Source: an uncultured Lachnospiraceae bacterium (GTDB lineage Bacteria > Bacillota > Clostridia > Lachnospirales > Lachnospiraceae). From it: 64,000 nt of DNA. Under the pieces are notes generated by a model. It was not told the DNA's origin. It saw only the letters and a list, made by a program, of their open reading frames with translations, and made no database searches. Shown here piece after piece: positions 9,638 to 18,410 of this stretch (position 1 is its first letter; each line of letters opens with the position of its first letter). The position numbers and the translations under genes are program-made. Location of the stretch: NCBI GenBank assembly GCA_949840805.1, contig CATKXR010000013.1:24370-88369 (forward strand). The letters are read 5' to 3'.

Positions 9638-10837
9638 ATGTATTGTCCAAAGTGTGGGAGCCATACAGACAATGAAGAAGCAAAATTCTGCGGAAACTGC
9701 GGAGCCTTATTAAAAAATGAACCAGGTTCCCAAAATCGAGACACACAGGAAAATTTGGGGAAACTAAGGCAGGGAGAATATCAGGCAGGGCAGAATAAGG
9801 GAGGAAAGAATACACAGAAAAAGAAAAACGGGTCTTTATCCCGGGGAACCGTCCTGATTGCGGGCGGCGTAATAGCTGCCCTTGCGGTGGCGGGAATCGT
9901 TATCTTTGCCTGCTATTTCCTGGATAAAAAAAATGAGGATTCCGTATTACAGGAAAGCACAGAGGAAACGGGATCGCTTCCTGATTTGGAGGAGCAGGAA
10001 GAGAATGTGGAAGGAAATGGGGAGACAGAGGGAGAAGAGGAAAAAGCTATGGCAGATTCTTCTGAAACCGAGGCTGTGATTATTAGCGGCTGGCAGCAGA
10101 ATGATGGTAAATGGTATTATTATGATGACCAGGGAACCATGATGACGGATACATGGGTAGAGAACTACTATGTGGGGCCGGACGGAGCCATGCAGGTTCA
10201 TACGTTGACATCTGATGGATACTGGCTTGGTGAAGATGGCCTGGCAAGTGAGGAGAAACGGATTTACGGAAAATGTCTATTTGCGCCTGTCAGTTATACC
10301 GTAGATGGGGATCAGGTTTTGATTACGGGATATCTTTGTGATTCCGGGTATGCTTCCCAGGAGTATATCGACTCTTTGGAAGTCGGGGATACGATAATGA
10401 GGCCGGATGATTATGACAGAGTTTGTGAGTTCAACACAGAATCCGTAATTACCAATGTGAGCTACGAGCCTTGCTTTATGGTTGGTGCGGAAGGCGAGGC
10501 GGAGACGCTAAAAACGGTATATGCATATACGCTGGGAAGCCCGGATCAGATGGATTCATATATTTATTATCGAATGAATTCCGCGGAAATGGTTTTTGAT
10601 TCCGATGACAGCATGCCTGAGCCGCTTTACCGGATTATTCAGAAAGATGCGGTATTAGTATGTGACAGAAATGTAAATTTCGAATCGATGGGCCAGGAAT
10701 ATACGCCGGCTTCCCTGATGGACTTTTTAGAAAGATGTGCGCAGGGCGGGGAGAATACCTTTTCTGTCATCGAAATCGGGTTGACTGGAAACCATATAGA
10801 CTGGGCAAAAGATGTTTTTATGAATTATGCAGGATAA
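9638..10837 (+). CDS. Zinc-ribbon, single-TM protein with wall-binding-like repeats
   Basis: A protein of 399 residues. The N-terminal zinc ribbon reads MYCPKCGSHTDN, then CGNCGALL. A membrane segment lies at about residues 70-90 (VLIAGGVIAALAVAGIVIFA), followed by a Glu-rich linker. Next come aromatic repeats like choline-binding modules (GWQQNDGKWYYYDDQGTMMT, WVENYYVGPDGAM). The C-terminal domain of about 200 residues is unrecognised. The ATG follows CAGGAGGAAACC. It lies 75 bp after the other zinc-ribbon gene on the same strand, probably in one transcript. The zinc ribbon should be cytosolic and the rest external; function unknown. Confidence 0.75.
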   Translation: MYCPKCGSHTDNEEAKFCGNCGALLKNEPGSQNRDTQENLGKLRQGEYQAGQNKGGKNTQKKKNGSLSRGTVLIAGGVIAALAVAGIVIFACYFLDKKNEDSVLQESTEETGSLPDLEEQEENVEGNGETEGEEEKAMADSSETEAVIISGWQQNDGKWYYYDDQGTMMTDTWVENYYVGPDGAMQVHTLTSDGYWLGEDGLASEEKRIYGKCLFAPVSYTVDGDQVLITGYLCDSGYASQEYIDSLEVGDTIMRPDDYDRVCEFNTESVITNVSYEPCFMVGAEGEAETLKTVYAYTLGSPDQMDSYIYYRMNSAEMVFDSDDSMPEPLYRIIQKDAVLVCDRNVNFESMGQEYTPASLMDFLERCAQGGENTFSVIEIGLTGNHIDWAKDVFMNYAG

Positions 10838-10870
10838 ATAAATGGATAAATTAAGCAAGCAGTTTTAAAA

Positions 10871-10914
10871 GGCGGAAGGCATTTCCAAAAGGATGGGATG
10901 CCTTCCGCCTGCTT
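10871..10914. terminator. Bidirectional terminator between convergent genes
   Basis: A 12-bp perfect stem, GGCGGAAGGCAT (10871-10882) and ATGCCTTCCGCC (10898-10909), has a 15-nt loop. The minus strand has TTTTAAAA after the stem; the plus strand has the weaker TGCTTTGG. Confidence 0.75.
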
Positions 10915-10955
10915 TGGCGGATGGGCAGTATAATCGGATGAAGAGCCGTGCAGGC

Positions 10956-11600
10956 CTAGAAGCCAAGCTCTGCGCCCACCAGTACTACCTTGATCTTTCC
11001 GGCCGGGCGGCTGATCCTGGTGCGGAGCATGGAAGCGCAGATGCTGGTCGGGCTCAGGCAGTCGGCACAGGTGCCGGTAATGCCGCAAGGGGTGTTATTG
11101 TCAAACCGCTGGGCATTAATAGGAGCGGCTATGTACCGGGCGCGGGCTTCGGCGTCTTCTATGGTTTTGGTGACTTTGTTCATGCCGGCCACTACGATAA
11201 CGCTTTTCGGGCCAAAGACCAGGGCGGCCACCCGGTTTCCGTTGCCGTCAATGTTGTAGAGCTGTCCGTCCTCGCTGATGGCATTGCTGCTCATTAAGTA
11301 GGTGTCGCACAGAAGGGCTTTCCGCATCAGTTCCTGGCCTTCTTCCCGGGTAGAAGCGGCGGCCCGGTCGATGACCGGATTGGTCTGTTTTACCTTTTCG
11401 AGGATTCCAAGCTGTGCCAAGGTGGCGGAGCCGCCCCAGGCGACAACGTCTCCTGCAGGGATCAGGGAAAGAACCTTTTCCAGCGCCTCTTCTTTGGTGG
11501 GGCAGTAGTAGGCATCGAAATGACGGCGTTTTAAGGCCTCCACTACCTTCGGGCCTCTTTTGTCATAGTGTTTCTCCATGGGGTTTGTGCGTTCGCTCAT
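10956..11600 (-). CDS. LUD-domain protein (LutC/DUF162-like)
   Basis: A protein of 214 residues that belongs to the LUD superfamily, of which LutC and part of LutB of the lactate-utilisation complex are members. Characteristic stretches are VAWGGSATLAQLGI, DTYLMSSNAISEDGQL, NIDGNGNRVAALVFGP and VIVVAGMNKV, with a Cys-rich CGITGTCADCLSPTSIC near the C-terminus that may bind metal. No lutA or lutB neighbour is present, so a lactate role cannot be claimed; stand-alone forms are common in clostridia. The ATG at 11600 follows AGGAGGTAAGC. It is co-directional with nfo, whose stop lies 30 bp upstream of its ATG. Confidence 0.85.
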   Translation of the reverse strand: MSERTNPMEKHYDKRGPKVVEALKRRHFDAYYCPTKEEALEKVLSLIPAGDVVAWGGSATLAQLGILEKVKQTNPVIDRAAASTREEGQELMRKALLCDTYLMSSNAISEDGQLYNIDGNGNRVAALVFGPKSVIVVAGMNKVTKTIEDAEARARYIAAPINAQRFDNNTPCGITGTCADCLSPTSICASMLRTRISRPAGKIKVVLVGAELGF

Positions 11601-11630
11601 AAGCTTACCTCCTGATTGTTATGTTTTATT

Positions 11631-12473
11631 CTATTCCTCTTCATCCTGGTAATGTCCCCGCAGCAGGGCAATTTCTTCTGCATAGCCGTCTAGCTCGTTT
11701 GGTGTTTCCAGGTAAAAAGGAAGATGCTTTAAAGCAGGGTGGTTGATAACCCGGATCAGCGCGTCTTTTCCGATATGGCCTTCTCCGATCCGCGCGTGGC
11801 GGTCCTTGTGGGCACCTAATGGGTTCAGGCTGTCATTTAAGTGGACAGCCTTTAAATATTTCAGACCGATAACCCGGTCAAATTCGGCTAAGACTTCATC
11901 CAGATGATTGACAATATCATATCCGCCGTCCCATACATGGCAGGTATCCAGGCAGACTCCCATATGGCCGGATAAAGTGACCCGGTCAAGGATTTCACGC
12001 AGCTCCTCAAAATTCCTGCCGATCTCGCTTCCTTTGCCTGCCATAGTCTCCAACAGGACCGTGGTAGTCTGTTCCGGCTTTAGGATCTGGTTTAACATCT
12101 CGGAAATATAGGCAATGCCGGCCTCCACGCCTTGTTTTACATGACTGCCCGGATGGAAGTTATAACAGTTCCCAGGGGTGTATTCCAGGCGGCGCAGGTC
12201 GTCGGCCATAGTCTCCCGGGCAAAATCCCGCAGGTGCGCATCGGCGGAGCAGGCATTGAGCGTGTACGGTGCATGAGCCAGGATCCGGTTGATTTTGTGG
12301 TCTTTGGCATAGGCGAGGAACGCTTCTATGTCAGCAGGATTTAATTCCTTGGCATTGCCTCCCCGTGGGTTCCTGGTGAAAAACTGGAAGGTGTTGGCGT
12401 TTATCTTTACTGCGTCCTTCCCCATGGCCAGGTAGCCTTTGGAAGAGGACAGATGACATCCGATAGTCAGCAT
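11631..12473 (-). CDS. nfo: Endonuclease IV (AP endonuclease)
   Basis: Cuts 5' to abasic sites in base-excision repair, using three zinc ions. It has 280 residues, the usual length. Family signatures are present: [11 protein letters not shown] at the start, [78 protein letters not shown] and a terminal LETPN. All metal-binding His/Glu/Asp positions that I can place are there. The ATG at 12473 has GAAAGGA upstream. It is followed on the same strand by the LUD gene, probably as an operon. Confidence 0.96.
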   Translation of the reverse strand: MLTIGCHLSSSKGYLAMGKDAVKINANTFQFFTRNPRGGNAKELNPADIEAFLAYAKDHKINRILAHAPYTLNACSADAHLRDFARETMADDLRRLEYTPGNCYNFHPGSHVKQGVEAGIAYISEMLNQILKPEQTTTVLLETMAGKGSEIGRNFEELREILDRVTLSGHMGVCLDTCHVWDGGYDIVNHLDEVLAEFDRVIGLKYLKAVHLNDSLNPLGAHKDRHARIGEGHIGKDALIRVINHPALKHLPFYLETPNELDGYAEEIALLRGHYQDEEE

Positions 12474-12597
12474 AAGAAAATCCTTTCATGGGTTATTGTA
12501 AAAGCGGGCTGCAAAAACAGGCCTGCATATACTATAGCGTAAATGCGCCGGAAAGTAAAGAGACAGAGATATCTGTGGACAGGAATCAGTTCCTTAC

Positions 12598-12626
12598 TTG
12601 TCTGTAAAAAGAAAAAGAGGTATAAT
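12598..12626 (+). promoter_or_regulatory. Sigma-A promoter of the HAD phosphatase gene
   Basis: TTGTCT (12598-12603), 17 bp, then TATAAT (12621-12626), 43 bp before the ATG at 12669. Confidence 0.7.
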
Positions 12627-12668
12627 CAGATAATATTATGGCAGATGCCATAAAGATTGGAGGATAAA

Positions 12669-13322
12669 ATGATTCGATGCTGTATATTTGATTTGGACGG
12701 GACGCTGCTGAATACCCTGAAGGCGCTGACATATACCACAAGCCTGGTACTGGAGCACTTTGGATACGGCCCGGTGGATGAAGAACATATGAAGCAATTT
12801 GTGGGAGACGGCTATAAGATGCAGCTTAAGCGGGCTTTGCGCTTTGCCGGGGACGAGGCTTTGAAATATCACGAGGAAAGCCTGCCTTTGTACACGGAAT
12901 TGTTTGCAAAGTACTGTATGTATCAGGTAAAGCCATATGAAGGAATCTGCGGGCTGCTGGACGGGTTAAAGGAGAGGGGCATTATGCTTGCGGTGCTGTC
13001 CAACAAACCTCATGCACGGACTGTGGAAAATATTGAAGGGATATTTGGAAAGGGATTCTTTGATTTTATCGCAGGGGAAACGCCCGGGGTGCCGAAAAAA
13101 CCAGATCCTGCGGGGGTGATCAGAATCTTGGAAGCGCTTGAAGTAAAGCCGGATGAATGCCTGTATTTCGGAGATACCAATACGGATATGAGAACCGGGC
13201 TGGGAGCCGGGCTGGTGACGGTAGGCGTGACCTGGGGGTTTCGGGGCAGGGAGGAACTGGAGGCGTTCCATCCGCAGTTCATCATCGACCATCCGCAGGA
13301 GGTCTTTGACAGGATTCTTTAA
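12669..13322 (+). CDS. HAD hydrolase, phosphoglycolate-phosphatase-like
   Basis: A cytosolic phosphatase of 217 residues. Motif I is FDLDGTLLNT with the nucleophilic Asp, motif II is VLSNKP, motif III Lys is in VPKKPDP, and motif IV is YFGDTNTDM. The cap domain between motifs I and II is helical, as in Gph/PGP and pyrophosphatase PpaX-like proteins, so the exact substrate is uncertain. A TTG at 12657 would add four residues, but GGAGG directly before the ATG at 12669 decides the start. It has its own promoter and stands alone between divergent or convergent genes. Confidence 0.88.
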   Translation: MIRCCIFDLDGTLLNTLKALTYTTSLVLEHFGYGPVDEEHMKQFVGDGYKMQLKRALRFAGDEALKYHEESLPLYTELFAKYCMYQVKPYEGICGLLDGLKERGIMLAVLSNKPHARTVENIEGIFGKGFFDFIAGETPGVPKKPDPAGVIRILEALEVKPDECLYFGDTNTDMRTGLGAGLVTVGVTWGFRGREELEAFHPQFIIDHPQEVFDRIL

Positions 13323-13380
13323 AATGCAGCGATGTGCCAGGCGTGATCCCTGAAGGGGCATACCCTGAAGGAGGAATCCG

Positions 13381-13418
13381 TATAAAAAGGCAGCAGCCCG
13401 GTTACGGGAACTGCTGCC
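13381..13418 (-). terminator. Terminator of the minus-strand zinc-ribbon gene
   Basis: Arms GGCAGCAG-CCCG and CGGG-AA-CTGCTGCC fold around GTTA. On the minus strand the stem is followed by TTTTTATA, so it ends the gene at 13457-15010. Confidence 0.8.
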
Positions 13419-13456
13419 GGAGAAACCGGAGAAAAGAAAAGGCCAAAAGGGCTGTT

Positions 13457-15010
13457 TTATCCTGCGATCTGCCCCTCAATGATGATTACATACCCGTCCT
13501 TGTCAACACGGAAGTTCATGGCGGAAATATATCCCATATTCGTGTTTTTCATAGCTGACAGATAATCGGCGGCGTTATAGGTTCCGATGTCATAAGACAC
13601 AGGATGGAATCCCATGATATTTCCGTCTTTCCTGACCCACAGGGATCCTGTATAGATGGTTTCCGTCAGGGGATCGTCAGAAGATTGTTCAATGGTATAA
13701 TGCCTGCCGTCTTTTGTGGGAATCAGGGAATGGATCTCATTGGGCGGCCCGGAAAGGGAAATGCTGTACCAGGGCGCGGCGATGTAGCTGTCTTCCTGTT
13801 TTTCAATCGTGCTCAGGGTGTAAGTGGCGCCGCAGAGATTTAAGGTGTCTCCGGGACGCAGCTTATTTACCTGCTCCGTATCCAGATAAACTTTTCTTAC
13901 AATGGTGATGCCGGACAATTCAAAATAATCTCCCTTATCTTCTATGGATAGAGGAATTTTGTTATCGTAAAAGGTGTCGGATCCCCAAAACATAAGCCGG
14001 TCCATATCTTCTGCATAAGGATCAAGGGCAGCCTTGGAGGGAGCAGGAGGCCTTTGGGATATCTGCTGCCCGTCCCGTGGGGCAGAGAAATACCTTCGGA
14101 TATTATCTTCTGTTACAGGAAGCCACTGGATCTGCGGAGGCTGTCCCAAAAGGGCGTCCTGTGCATTGGCTTCGTCTTCTGAGACCTCCCTGTCATCGAT
14201 CAGAAAATGGCCGACAGCAGACCAATATATGCAGGAAATCTCATCAAGGGTTCCCTGCAGGTTGAGCTTTAGATAGCTGTGGTAGCTTCCGCCGGAACGT
14301 TCTTCTATTTTCAGGTTCATGTCTTTTACGAAGGTGTAATAATTGTTGTATTCTGACATATCGCTTCTGTCCAGAGAAATGACCAGATTCCCGTCTATGC
14401 AGGAATAAATGCCTTCTGCAATGGATTGATTGGTCCACCAGGAGGGGCAGGAGGACACATAAAGCTCGTCTTCTCCGTCCTGGTTGCCGTCATAGAAGGC
14501 GAAATAGTATTCAAACCGGCCTGTCTGGGGATTTAACCCGACTTTGGCATTATAGTCTAAGTGGAGCCCGTCAAATTCCATTGACATTCCATAAGAGGCG
14601 CCACGTTTTCCGTCCAGGTATTCTCTTAATATCTGCCCGTACTCAAAGGCATAAAGATCGGGTGCGGCTTCTTCTTTCGTTTCCGGACGGAGGGAGCCTG
14701 TGTCCTGCTGATCATTTTTTCCGGAGTTTTTGTCGGGGTCGGATGTATTTTCAGGGCCAGACAGTTTTTGGGGAGTACGGCCGGTCTCCTGTATGGTGTC
14801 TGGTTCTCTGCTTTTTGTGTTTCTTACCGACAGGAATGTTACAGTACTCACAGCAGATACTGCCACAAGAATCCCTGCCAGTATGATTTTTAAAATAATC
14901 CTGTCAGGTGTTTTTTCAGGGGAAGGAGAACTATCGGTTAAAGGGGCGCCGCATTGGATGCAGAATTTTACGTTATCCTTATTTTCTTTCCCGCATTTTG
15001 AACAGTACAT
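13457..15010 (-). CDS. Third zinc-ribbon, single-TM protein
   Basis: A protein of 517 residues. The N-terminal zinc ribbon is MYCSKCGKENKDN, then CIQCGAPL. One membrane segment lies at about residues 40-62 (IILKIILAGILVAVSAVSTV), then a Pro/Glu/Lys-rich linker and a large external part with no enzyme motif that I recognise. Within it is YFAFYDGNQDGEDELYVSS, an EF-like Asp loop also seen near the C-terminus of the 1186-residue protein. The ATG at 15010 follows AGGAGGAAA. It has its own promoter and terminator. The architecture matches the two genes at 6002 and 9638, which suggests a paralogous surface family. Confidence 0.75.
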   Translation of the reverse strand: MYCSKCGKENKDNVKFCIQCGAPLTDSSPSPEKTPDRIILKIILAGILVAVSAVSTVTFLSVRNTKSREPDTIQETGRTPQKLSGPENTSDPDKNSGKNDQQDTGSLRPETKEEAAPDLYAFEYGQILREYLDGKRGASYGMSMEFDGLHLDYNAKVGLNPQTGRFEYYFAFYDGNQDGEDELYVSSCPSWWTNQSIAEGIYSCIDGNLVISLDRSDMSEYNNYYTFVKDMNLKIEERSGGSYHSYLKLNLQGTLDEISCIYWSAVGHFLIDDREVSEDEANAQDALLGQPPQIQWLPVTEDNIRRYFSAPRDGQQISQRPPAPSKAALDPYAEDMDRLMFWGSDTFYDNKIPLSIEDKGDYFELSGITIVRKVYLDTEQVNKLRPGDTLNLCGATYTLSTIEKQEDSYIAAPWYSISLSGPPNEIHSLIPTKDGRHYTIEQSSDDPLTETIYTGSLWVRKDGNIMGFHPVSYDIGTYNAADYLSAMKNTNMGYISAMNFRVDKDGYVIIIEGQIAG

Positions 15011-15040
15011 AAAAATTTCCTCCTGGGATTGATGGATATG

Positions 15041-15069
15041 ATTATACAGGATTTGCTGGATTTTGGCAA
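15041..15069 (-). promoter_or_regulatory. Promoter of the 517-residue zinc-ribbon gene
   Basis: On the minus strand TTGCCA (15069-15064), a 17-bp spacer and TATAAT (15046-15041) lie about 30 bp before the ATG. Confidence 0.7.
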
Positions 15070-15111
15070 TGGAAAGACTTTTTACTTGCAGATTTATTCA
15101 GATAAACATAC

Positions 15112-15188
15112 TTGACTATCCGGAAATGTCAGCATATAATGAATCCGTAATTTTGCTGCATATAATAATCTGATATTTTCTGATTATT
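15112..15188 (+). promoter_or_regulatory. Promoter and possible operator of the EIIC-EIID gene
   Basis: TTGACT (15112-15117), 17 bp, TATAAT (15135-15140). Downstream, AATAATC (15164-15170) and GATTATT (15182-15188) form an inverted repeat inside the untranslated leader, a possible regulator site. It does not match the LacI-type palindrome found further on. Confidence 0.7.
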
Positions 15189-15236
15189 GCCTGTGTTCTT
15201 TGTGGGAAGAAAGTATTAAGCGAGGTGGTGGTAAGT

Positions 15237-16859
15237 ATGGAGATTGGTTTTATTCAATGTGTTTTGATTGGCATCTGGACGGGGATCTGTATAACCGGCA
15301 TGCTGACCGGGACTTATCTGACCCGGTGCCTGGTGATGGCGGCAGGGGTCGGCGTGATCCTGGGAGATGTAAAGACAGGACTGCTGATGGGCGCTGTCGG
15401 GGAGCTGGCTTTTCTGGGATTTGGTGTATCTTCCGGCGGGGCGGTGCCGCCTAATCCGGTGGGACCCGGGGTCATAGGGACGGTCATTGCCATTACCATG
15501 AAGGATAAGGGGGTGGATACAGGGGCGGCATTGGCGTATTCGTTTCCTTTTGCGGTACTGATCCAGTTTTTGATTACAGGGATCTATACGGCGGCGACGG
15601 GAGCGGCTTTTCAGGCAGAAAAGGCGGTAGAGAAGGGACAGTACGGGCGGTTTTGGATGCTGGCTAACAGCACGCTGCTGATGTTTGTCATGAGCGGATT
15701 TTTGATTGGTTTTTCTGCGGCTTTTCATGTAGAAGGGCTGGAAAAGATAATCAGCGCCATACCCCAATGGCTGACAGAAGGGCTGGGGACAGCAGGAAAA
15801 ATGCTTCCTGCCGTGGGATTTGCCGTGATCCTTAATGTGATGGCCTGTGGGGATGTGGTTCCATTTGTGGTCATGGGATATGTGACGGCGGCTTATCTGA
15901 ATCTTCCCGTTCTGGCCGTGGCTTTGGTTTCTGCGGCATTGGCGTGGATCATTCTGGAAATAAAAGACGGAACCGGGGCGGATGTGGCCGGACATGTGGA
16001 GGAACCGGGGATTTTGGGAAGGGAAGAGGAGACTGCGCCAAAAGGGGACGGAGGACATTTTTCCCGGCTTCCGGAGCGGGAATTGAGACGGCTTTCCCGA
16101 AGGACGGCGCTTCGGGCTTATTTTTTGCAGAATGGTTATAACTATGGGAACTATGAGGGATTGTCCTATGCCAATATATTATTTCCTGCGCTTCGGCGCC
16201 TGTGTCCGGATGAGGATATGTTTCGCCGGGAACTGAAGGAGAGCATGGGGTACTGCAGTGTGAATCCTAATTTTCTCCCTATCCTTACCAGCATTCATCT
16301 GGTGACTATGAACCAGGGGATTTCCGGCAGGGAGAGCAGGGATATCCGCGTGGCCCTTATGGGACCCCTGGCCGGAATCGGGGATTCCCTGGTCCAGTTT
16401 TGTTTTGCTCCCGTGTTCTCCACCATAGGAGCTATGATGGCCCAAAAGGGGATGATGGCAGGCCCGGTTGTATTTCTGCTGGGAATGAACGGGCTGCTTT
16501 TGGGAATGAAACTTTTCAGCGAGAGCCTGGGGTACGGTCTTGGGACATCACTGGCAGGAAGCCTGCGAGGCCGCCTGGATTCCCTGTCCGGGGCGGCAAG
16601 GAGAGTGGGGGCGGCAGTGATCACCGGGCTTGCCGTAAATTGCGTAGATATCCGCATGGTTTTAAGATTTGGGAGCGCGGGAGAAGAGATATTGGATCTG
16701 CAGGAATTTTTAGATCTGCTGCTTCCGGGGGCTTTGCCGGTCTTGTATACAGGGCTGCTTTTCTATCTGATCCGGGTAAAAGAATGGAGTATGTACCGGC
16801 TGGTAGGATTAACATTGGCGGCAGGGATATTTTTTCGGACAGCAGGAATTTTAGGATAA
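15237..16859 (+). CDS. Fused PTS EIIC-EIID permease, mannose family
   Basis: A membrane protein of 540 residues in which the two membrane subunits of a mannose/fructose/sorbose-type PTS are one chain. Residues 1 to about 250 are EIIC: GVILGDVKTGLLMGAVGELA and GGAVPPNPVGPGVIGT are typical. After a charged cytosolic linker, EIID begins near residue 275 (LPERELRRLSRRTALRAYF) and carries GLSYANILFPALRRL, NPNFLPILTSIH and RVALMGPLAGIGDSL. EIIA and EIIB, needed to phosphorylate the sugar, are not in the window. A GTG at 15225 is possible, but GAGGTGGTG is better placed for the ATG at 15237. It is the first gene of a sugar locus. The fusion is seen directly; the substrate is unknown. Confidence 0.88.
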   Translation: MEIGFIQCVLIGIWTGICITGMLTGTYLTRCLVMAAGVGVILGDVKTGLLMGAVGELAFLGFGVSSGGAVPPNPVGPGVIGTVIAITMKDKGVDTGAALAYSFPFAVLIQFLITGIYTAATGAAFQAEKAVEKGQYGRFWMLANSTLLMFVMSGFLIGFSAAFHVEGLEKIISAIPQWLTEGLGTAGKMLPAVGFAVILNVMACGDVVPFVVMGYVTAAYLNLPVLAVALVSAALAWIILEIKDGTGADVAGHVEEPGILGREEETAPKGDGGHFSRLPERELRRLSRRTALRAYFLQNGYNYGNYEGLSYANILFPALRRLCPDEDMFRRELKESMGYCSVNPNFLPILTSIHLVTMNQGISGRESRDIRVALMGPLAGIGDSLVQFCFAPVFSTIGAMMAQKGMMAGPVVFLLGMNGLLLGMKLFSESLGYGLGTSLAGSLRGRLDSLSGAARRVGAAVITGLAVNCVDIRMVLRFGSAGEEILDLQEFLDLLLPGALPVLYTGLLFYLIRVKEWSMYRLVGLTLAAGIFFRTAGILG

Positions 16860-16872
16860 GCAGTAAAACCTG

Positions 16873-16900
16873 TTGACAAACTGATAAAATGTGGTAATAT
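16873..16900 (+). promoter_or_regulatory. Promoter of the isomerase gene
   Basis: TTGACA (16873-16878), 16-bp spacer, TAATAT (16895-16900) with an extended TGG before it. The LacI-type palindrome begins six bases downstream, covering the expected transcription start. Confidence 0.75.
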
Positions 16901-16905
16901 AAGCT

Positions 16906-16925
16906 ATATACACACGTGTTTATAA
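16906..16925 (+). promoter_or_regulatory. LacI-type operator, copy 1
   Basis: ATATACACAC/GTGTTTATAA around a central CG, 8 of 10 half-site positions symmetric. It overlaps the predicted start point of the isomerase transcript, so a bound repressor would block it. It matches copies 2 and 3 near 18378 and 19511. Confidence 0.7.
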
Positions 16926-16962
16926 AAATAAAATTGTGCAGAATATGAAAGAGGAGGGTTTT

Positions 16963-18306
16963 ATGAGGAACAACTTAAATGTTGGATTTGTTGTAACCTG
17001 TTCCGGAAGGTGGCCCAGGGAGCTGCCAGAGAAGCGTAAGGCGGAATATGGAAAGTGGCTTTCCGGCGAGATGAGCCAGGTACAGGTGGTGGAAGCAGAG
17101 CAGATTGTATGCGACAAGGAGACTTTAGAAGGAGCTGTCAGAAAGTTTAAGGAAGCCCGGGCCGATGTGATCGTTATGGTATATGGCGCTTTTACGGGTG
17201 ATGATGTGGCAGCTTATCTGGCCGAGATGGTGAAGGTGCCGATTATTTTATGGGCGCCTTACGAGGTTCCTTTTGAAAAAAATACCAGGCTTTATGCCAA
17301 TGCCCTTTGCTCCATGACTATGAATGCGGCGGCGCTTCACCGCCTGGGGGCGGTATGCCACACGGTTTACGGGAGCCTGGAGGATGAGAGGGCTGTCTTA
17401 AAAGTGCGGGGGCTGATCCTTGCCTATCATACCGTTAAGGCCATGCGCCATACGAACCTGGGGCTTTTGGGGTATCGTCCTACGGCTTTTTATAATTGCG
17501 CCTTCGACGAGGGACTGATCCGCAGAACTTTTGGGGTGAAGATCGAGGAGACGGATTTAAAGGTGGTATTTGATAAGATGGCGGAGATTCCGCAGAATGT
17601 ATGCCAGGAGGAGATGGCAAAGGTCAGGGACATTTACGATGTGGAACTGCCGGAAGGCCATCTGGAGAATCATGCCCGGCTTTACCTGGCCTTAAAGGAG
17701 GTCATGGGACAGCAGGGATATGATTTTGGCGTGATCAAGTGCTGGCCGGAGATGGGCAATCTTCATGCCACTCCCTGCGCGGTGCTGGGGCGGCTGGCAG
17801 ATGACGGAATCCACATCGGATGCGAGGGGGACGTGGATGCAGAGCTGGCCCAGATTGCCCAAAATTATCTGACCGGCCTGCCTACATTTATTACGGATAT
17901 GATCAACATTGATGAGGAGGAGAACCAGATGACATTCTGGCATTGCGGCAACGCTGCCCCGTCACTGGCCAATCCGGAATACGAGCTGTGGATGCGCAAC
18001 CATCCGCTGGCAGGACAGGGAAGCGCTTTTTGGGGCGCGTTAAAGCCGGGAATCGTGACCATCGCCCGGTTCTGCAACCTGGGAGGCGCCTACAAGCTGT
18101 TTTTGATGAGAGGAGAGGCCGTGAACCGGGACCGGTATACACGAGGCATCATGGCCAATGTAAAGGTGGAACGTCCGGTGCGGGAGGTGATTGAGCAGAT
18201 CATGGAAAACGGAGTGCCTCATCACTACAGTCTGGTATGGGCAGATGTGGCGGAAGAGATGAAGCGGCTTTGTGAACTTTTAGGGATACCTGTGATTGAA
18301 CTGTAA
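16963..18306 (+). CDS. L-fucose/L-arabinose isomerase-family protein
   Basis: A cytosolic protein of 447 residues, probably an aldose-ketose isomerase that uses a divalent metal. The N-terminal domain starts NNLNVGFVVTCSGRWPRELP and has DVIVMVYGAFTGDDVAAYL. The later part holds IKCWPEMGNLHATPCAVLG and a C-terminal HCGNAAPSLANP with ITIAR-like segments, as in FucI/AraA relatives. The sugar cannot be read from sequence. A TTG at 16936 is in frame, but AAAGAGGAGGG precedes the ATG at 16963. It sits between the PTS permease and the LacI regulator and has its own promoter with an operator. Confidence 0.75.
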   Translation: MRNNLNVGFVVTCSGRWPRELPEKRKAEYGKWLSGEMSQVQVVEAEQIVCDKETLEGAVRKFKEARADVIVMVYGAFTGDDVAAYLAEMVKVPIILWAPYEVPFEKNTRLYANALCSMTMNAAALHRLGAVCHTVYGSLEDERAVLKVRGLILAYHTVKAMRHTNLGLLGYRPTAFYNCAFDEGLIRRTFGVKIEETDLKVVFDKMAEIPQNVCQEEMAKVRDIYDVELPEGHLENHARLYLALKEVMGQQGYDFGVIKCWPEMGNLHATPCAVLGRLADDGIHIGCEGDVDAELAQIAQNYLTGLPTFITDMINIDEEENQMTFWHCGNAAPSLANPEYELWMRNHPLAGQGSAFWGALKPGIVTIARFCNLGGAYKLFLMRGEAVNRDRYTRGIMANVKVERPVREVIEQIMENGVPHHYSLVWADVAEEMKRLCELLGIPVIEL

Positions 18307-18334
18307 GAAAAATTAAAAAAATCACTAAAACATA

Positions 18335-18363
18335 TTGACATTTTCCCACTCTTGTTGTAGACT
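18335..18363 (+). promoter_or_regulatory. Promoter of the LacI-family gene
   Basis: TTGACA (18335-18340), 17 bp, TAGACT (18358-18363). The second LacI-type palindrome begins seven bases further on. Confidence 0.65.
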
Positions 18364-18368
18364 ATTAA

Positions 18369-18388
18369 TAGTACATACGAGTGTACAT
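18369..18388 (+). promoter_or_regulatory. LacI-type operator, copy 2 (autoregulatory)
   Basis: TAGTACATAC/GAGTGTACAT, centred on C18378/G18379. It lies between the promoter and the ribosome site of the regulator gene, so autorepression is likely. Confidence 0.65.
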
Positions 18389-18410
18389 TACAAACAGGAG
18401 AGCTAACAGG

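Noticed and set aside
10956..11600. Lactate oxidation (LutABC) for the LUD protein
   Set aside because: No lutA or lutB partner is nearby; the LUD domain alone does not prove lactate use.
15216..16058. Minus-strand frame of 280 residues over the EIIC part
   Set aside because: Rich in Arg, Ser, His and Pro; mirrors the membrane-protein codons on the other strand.
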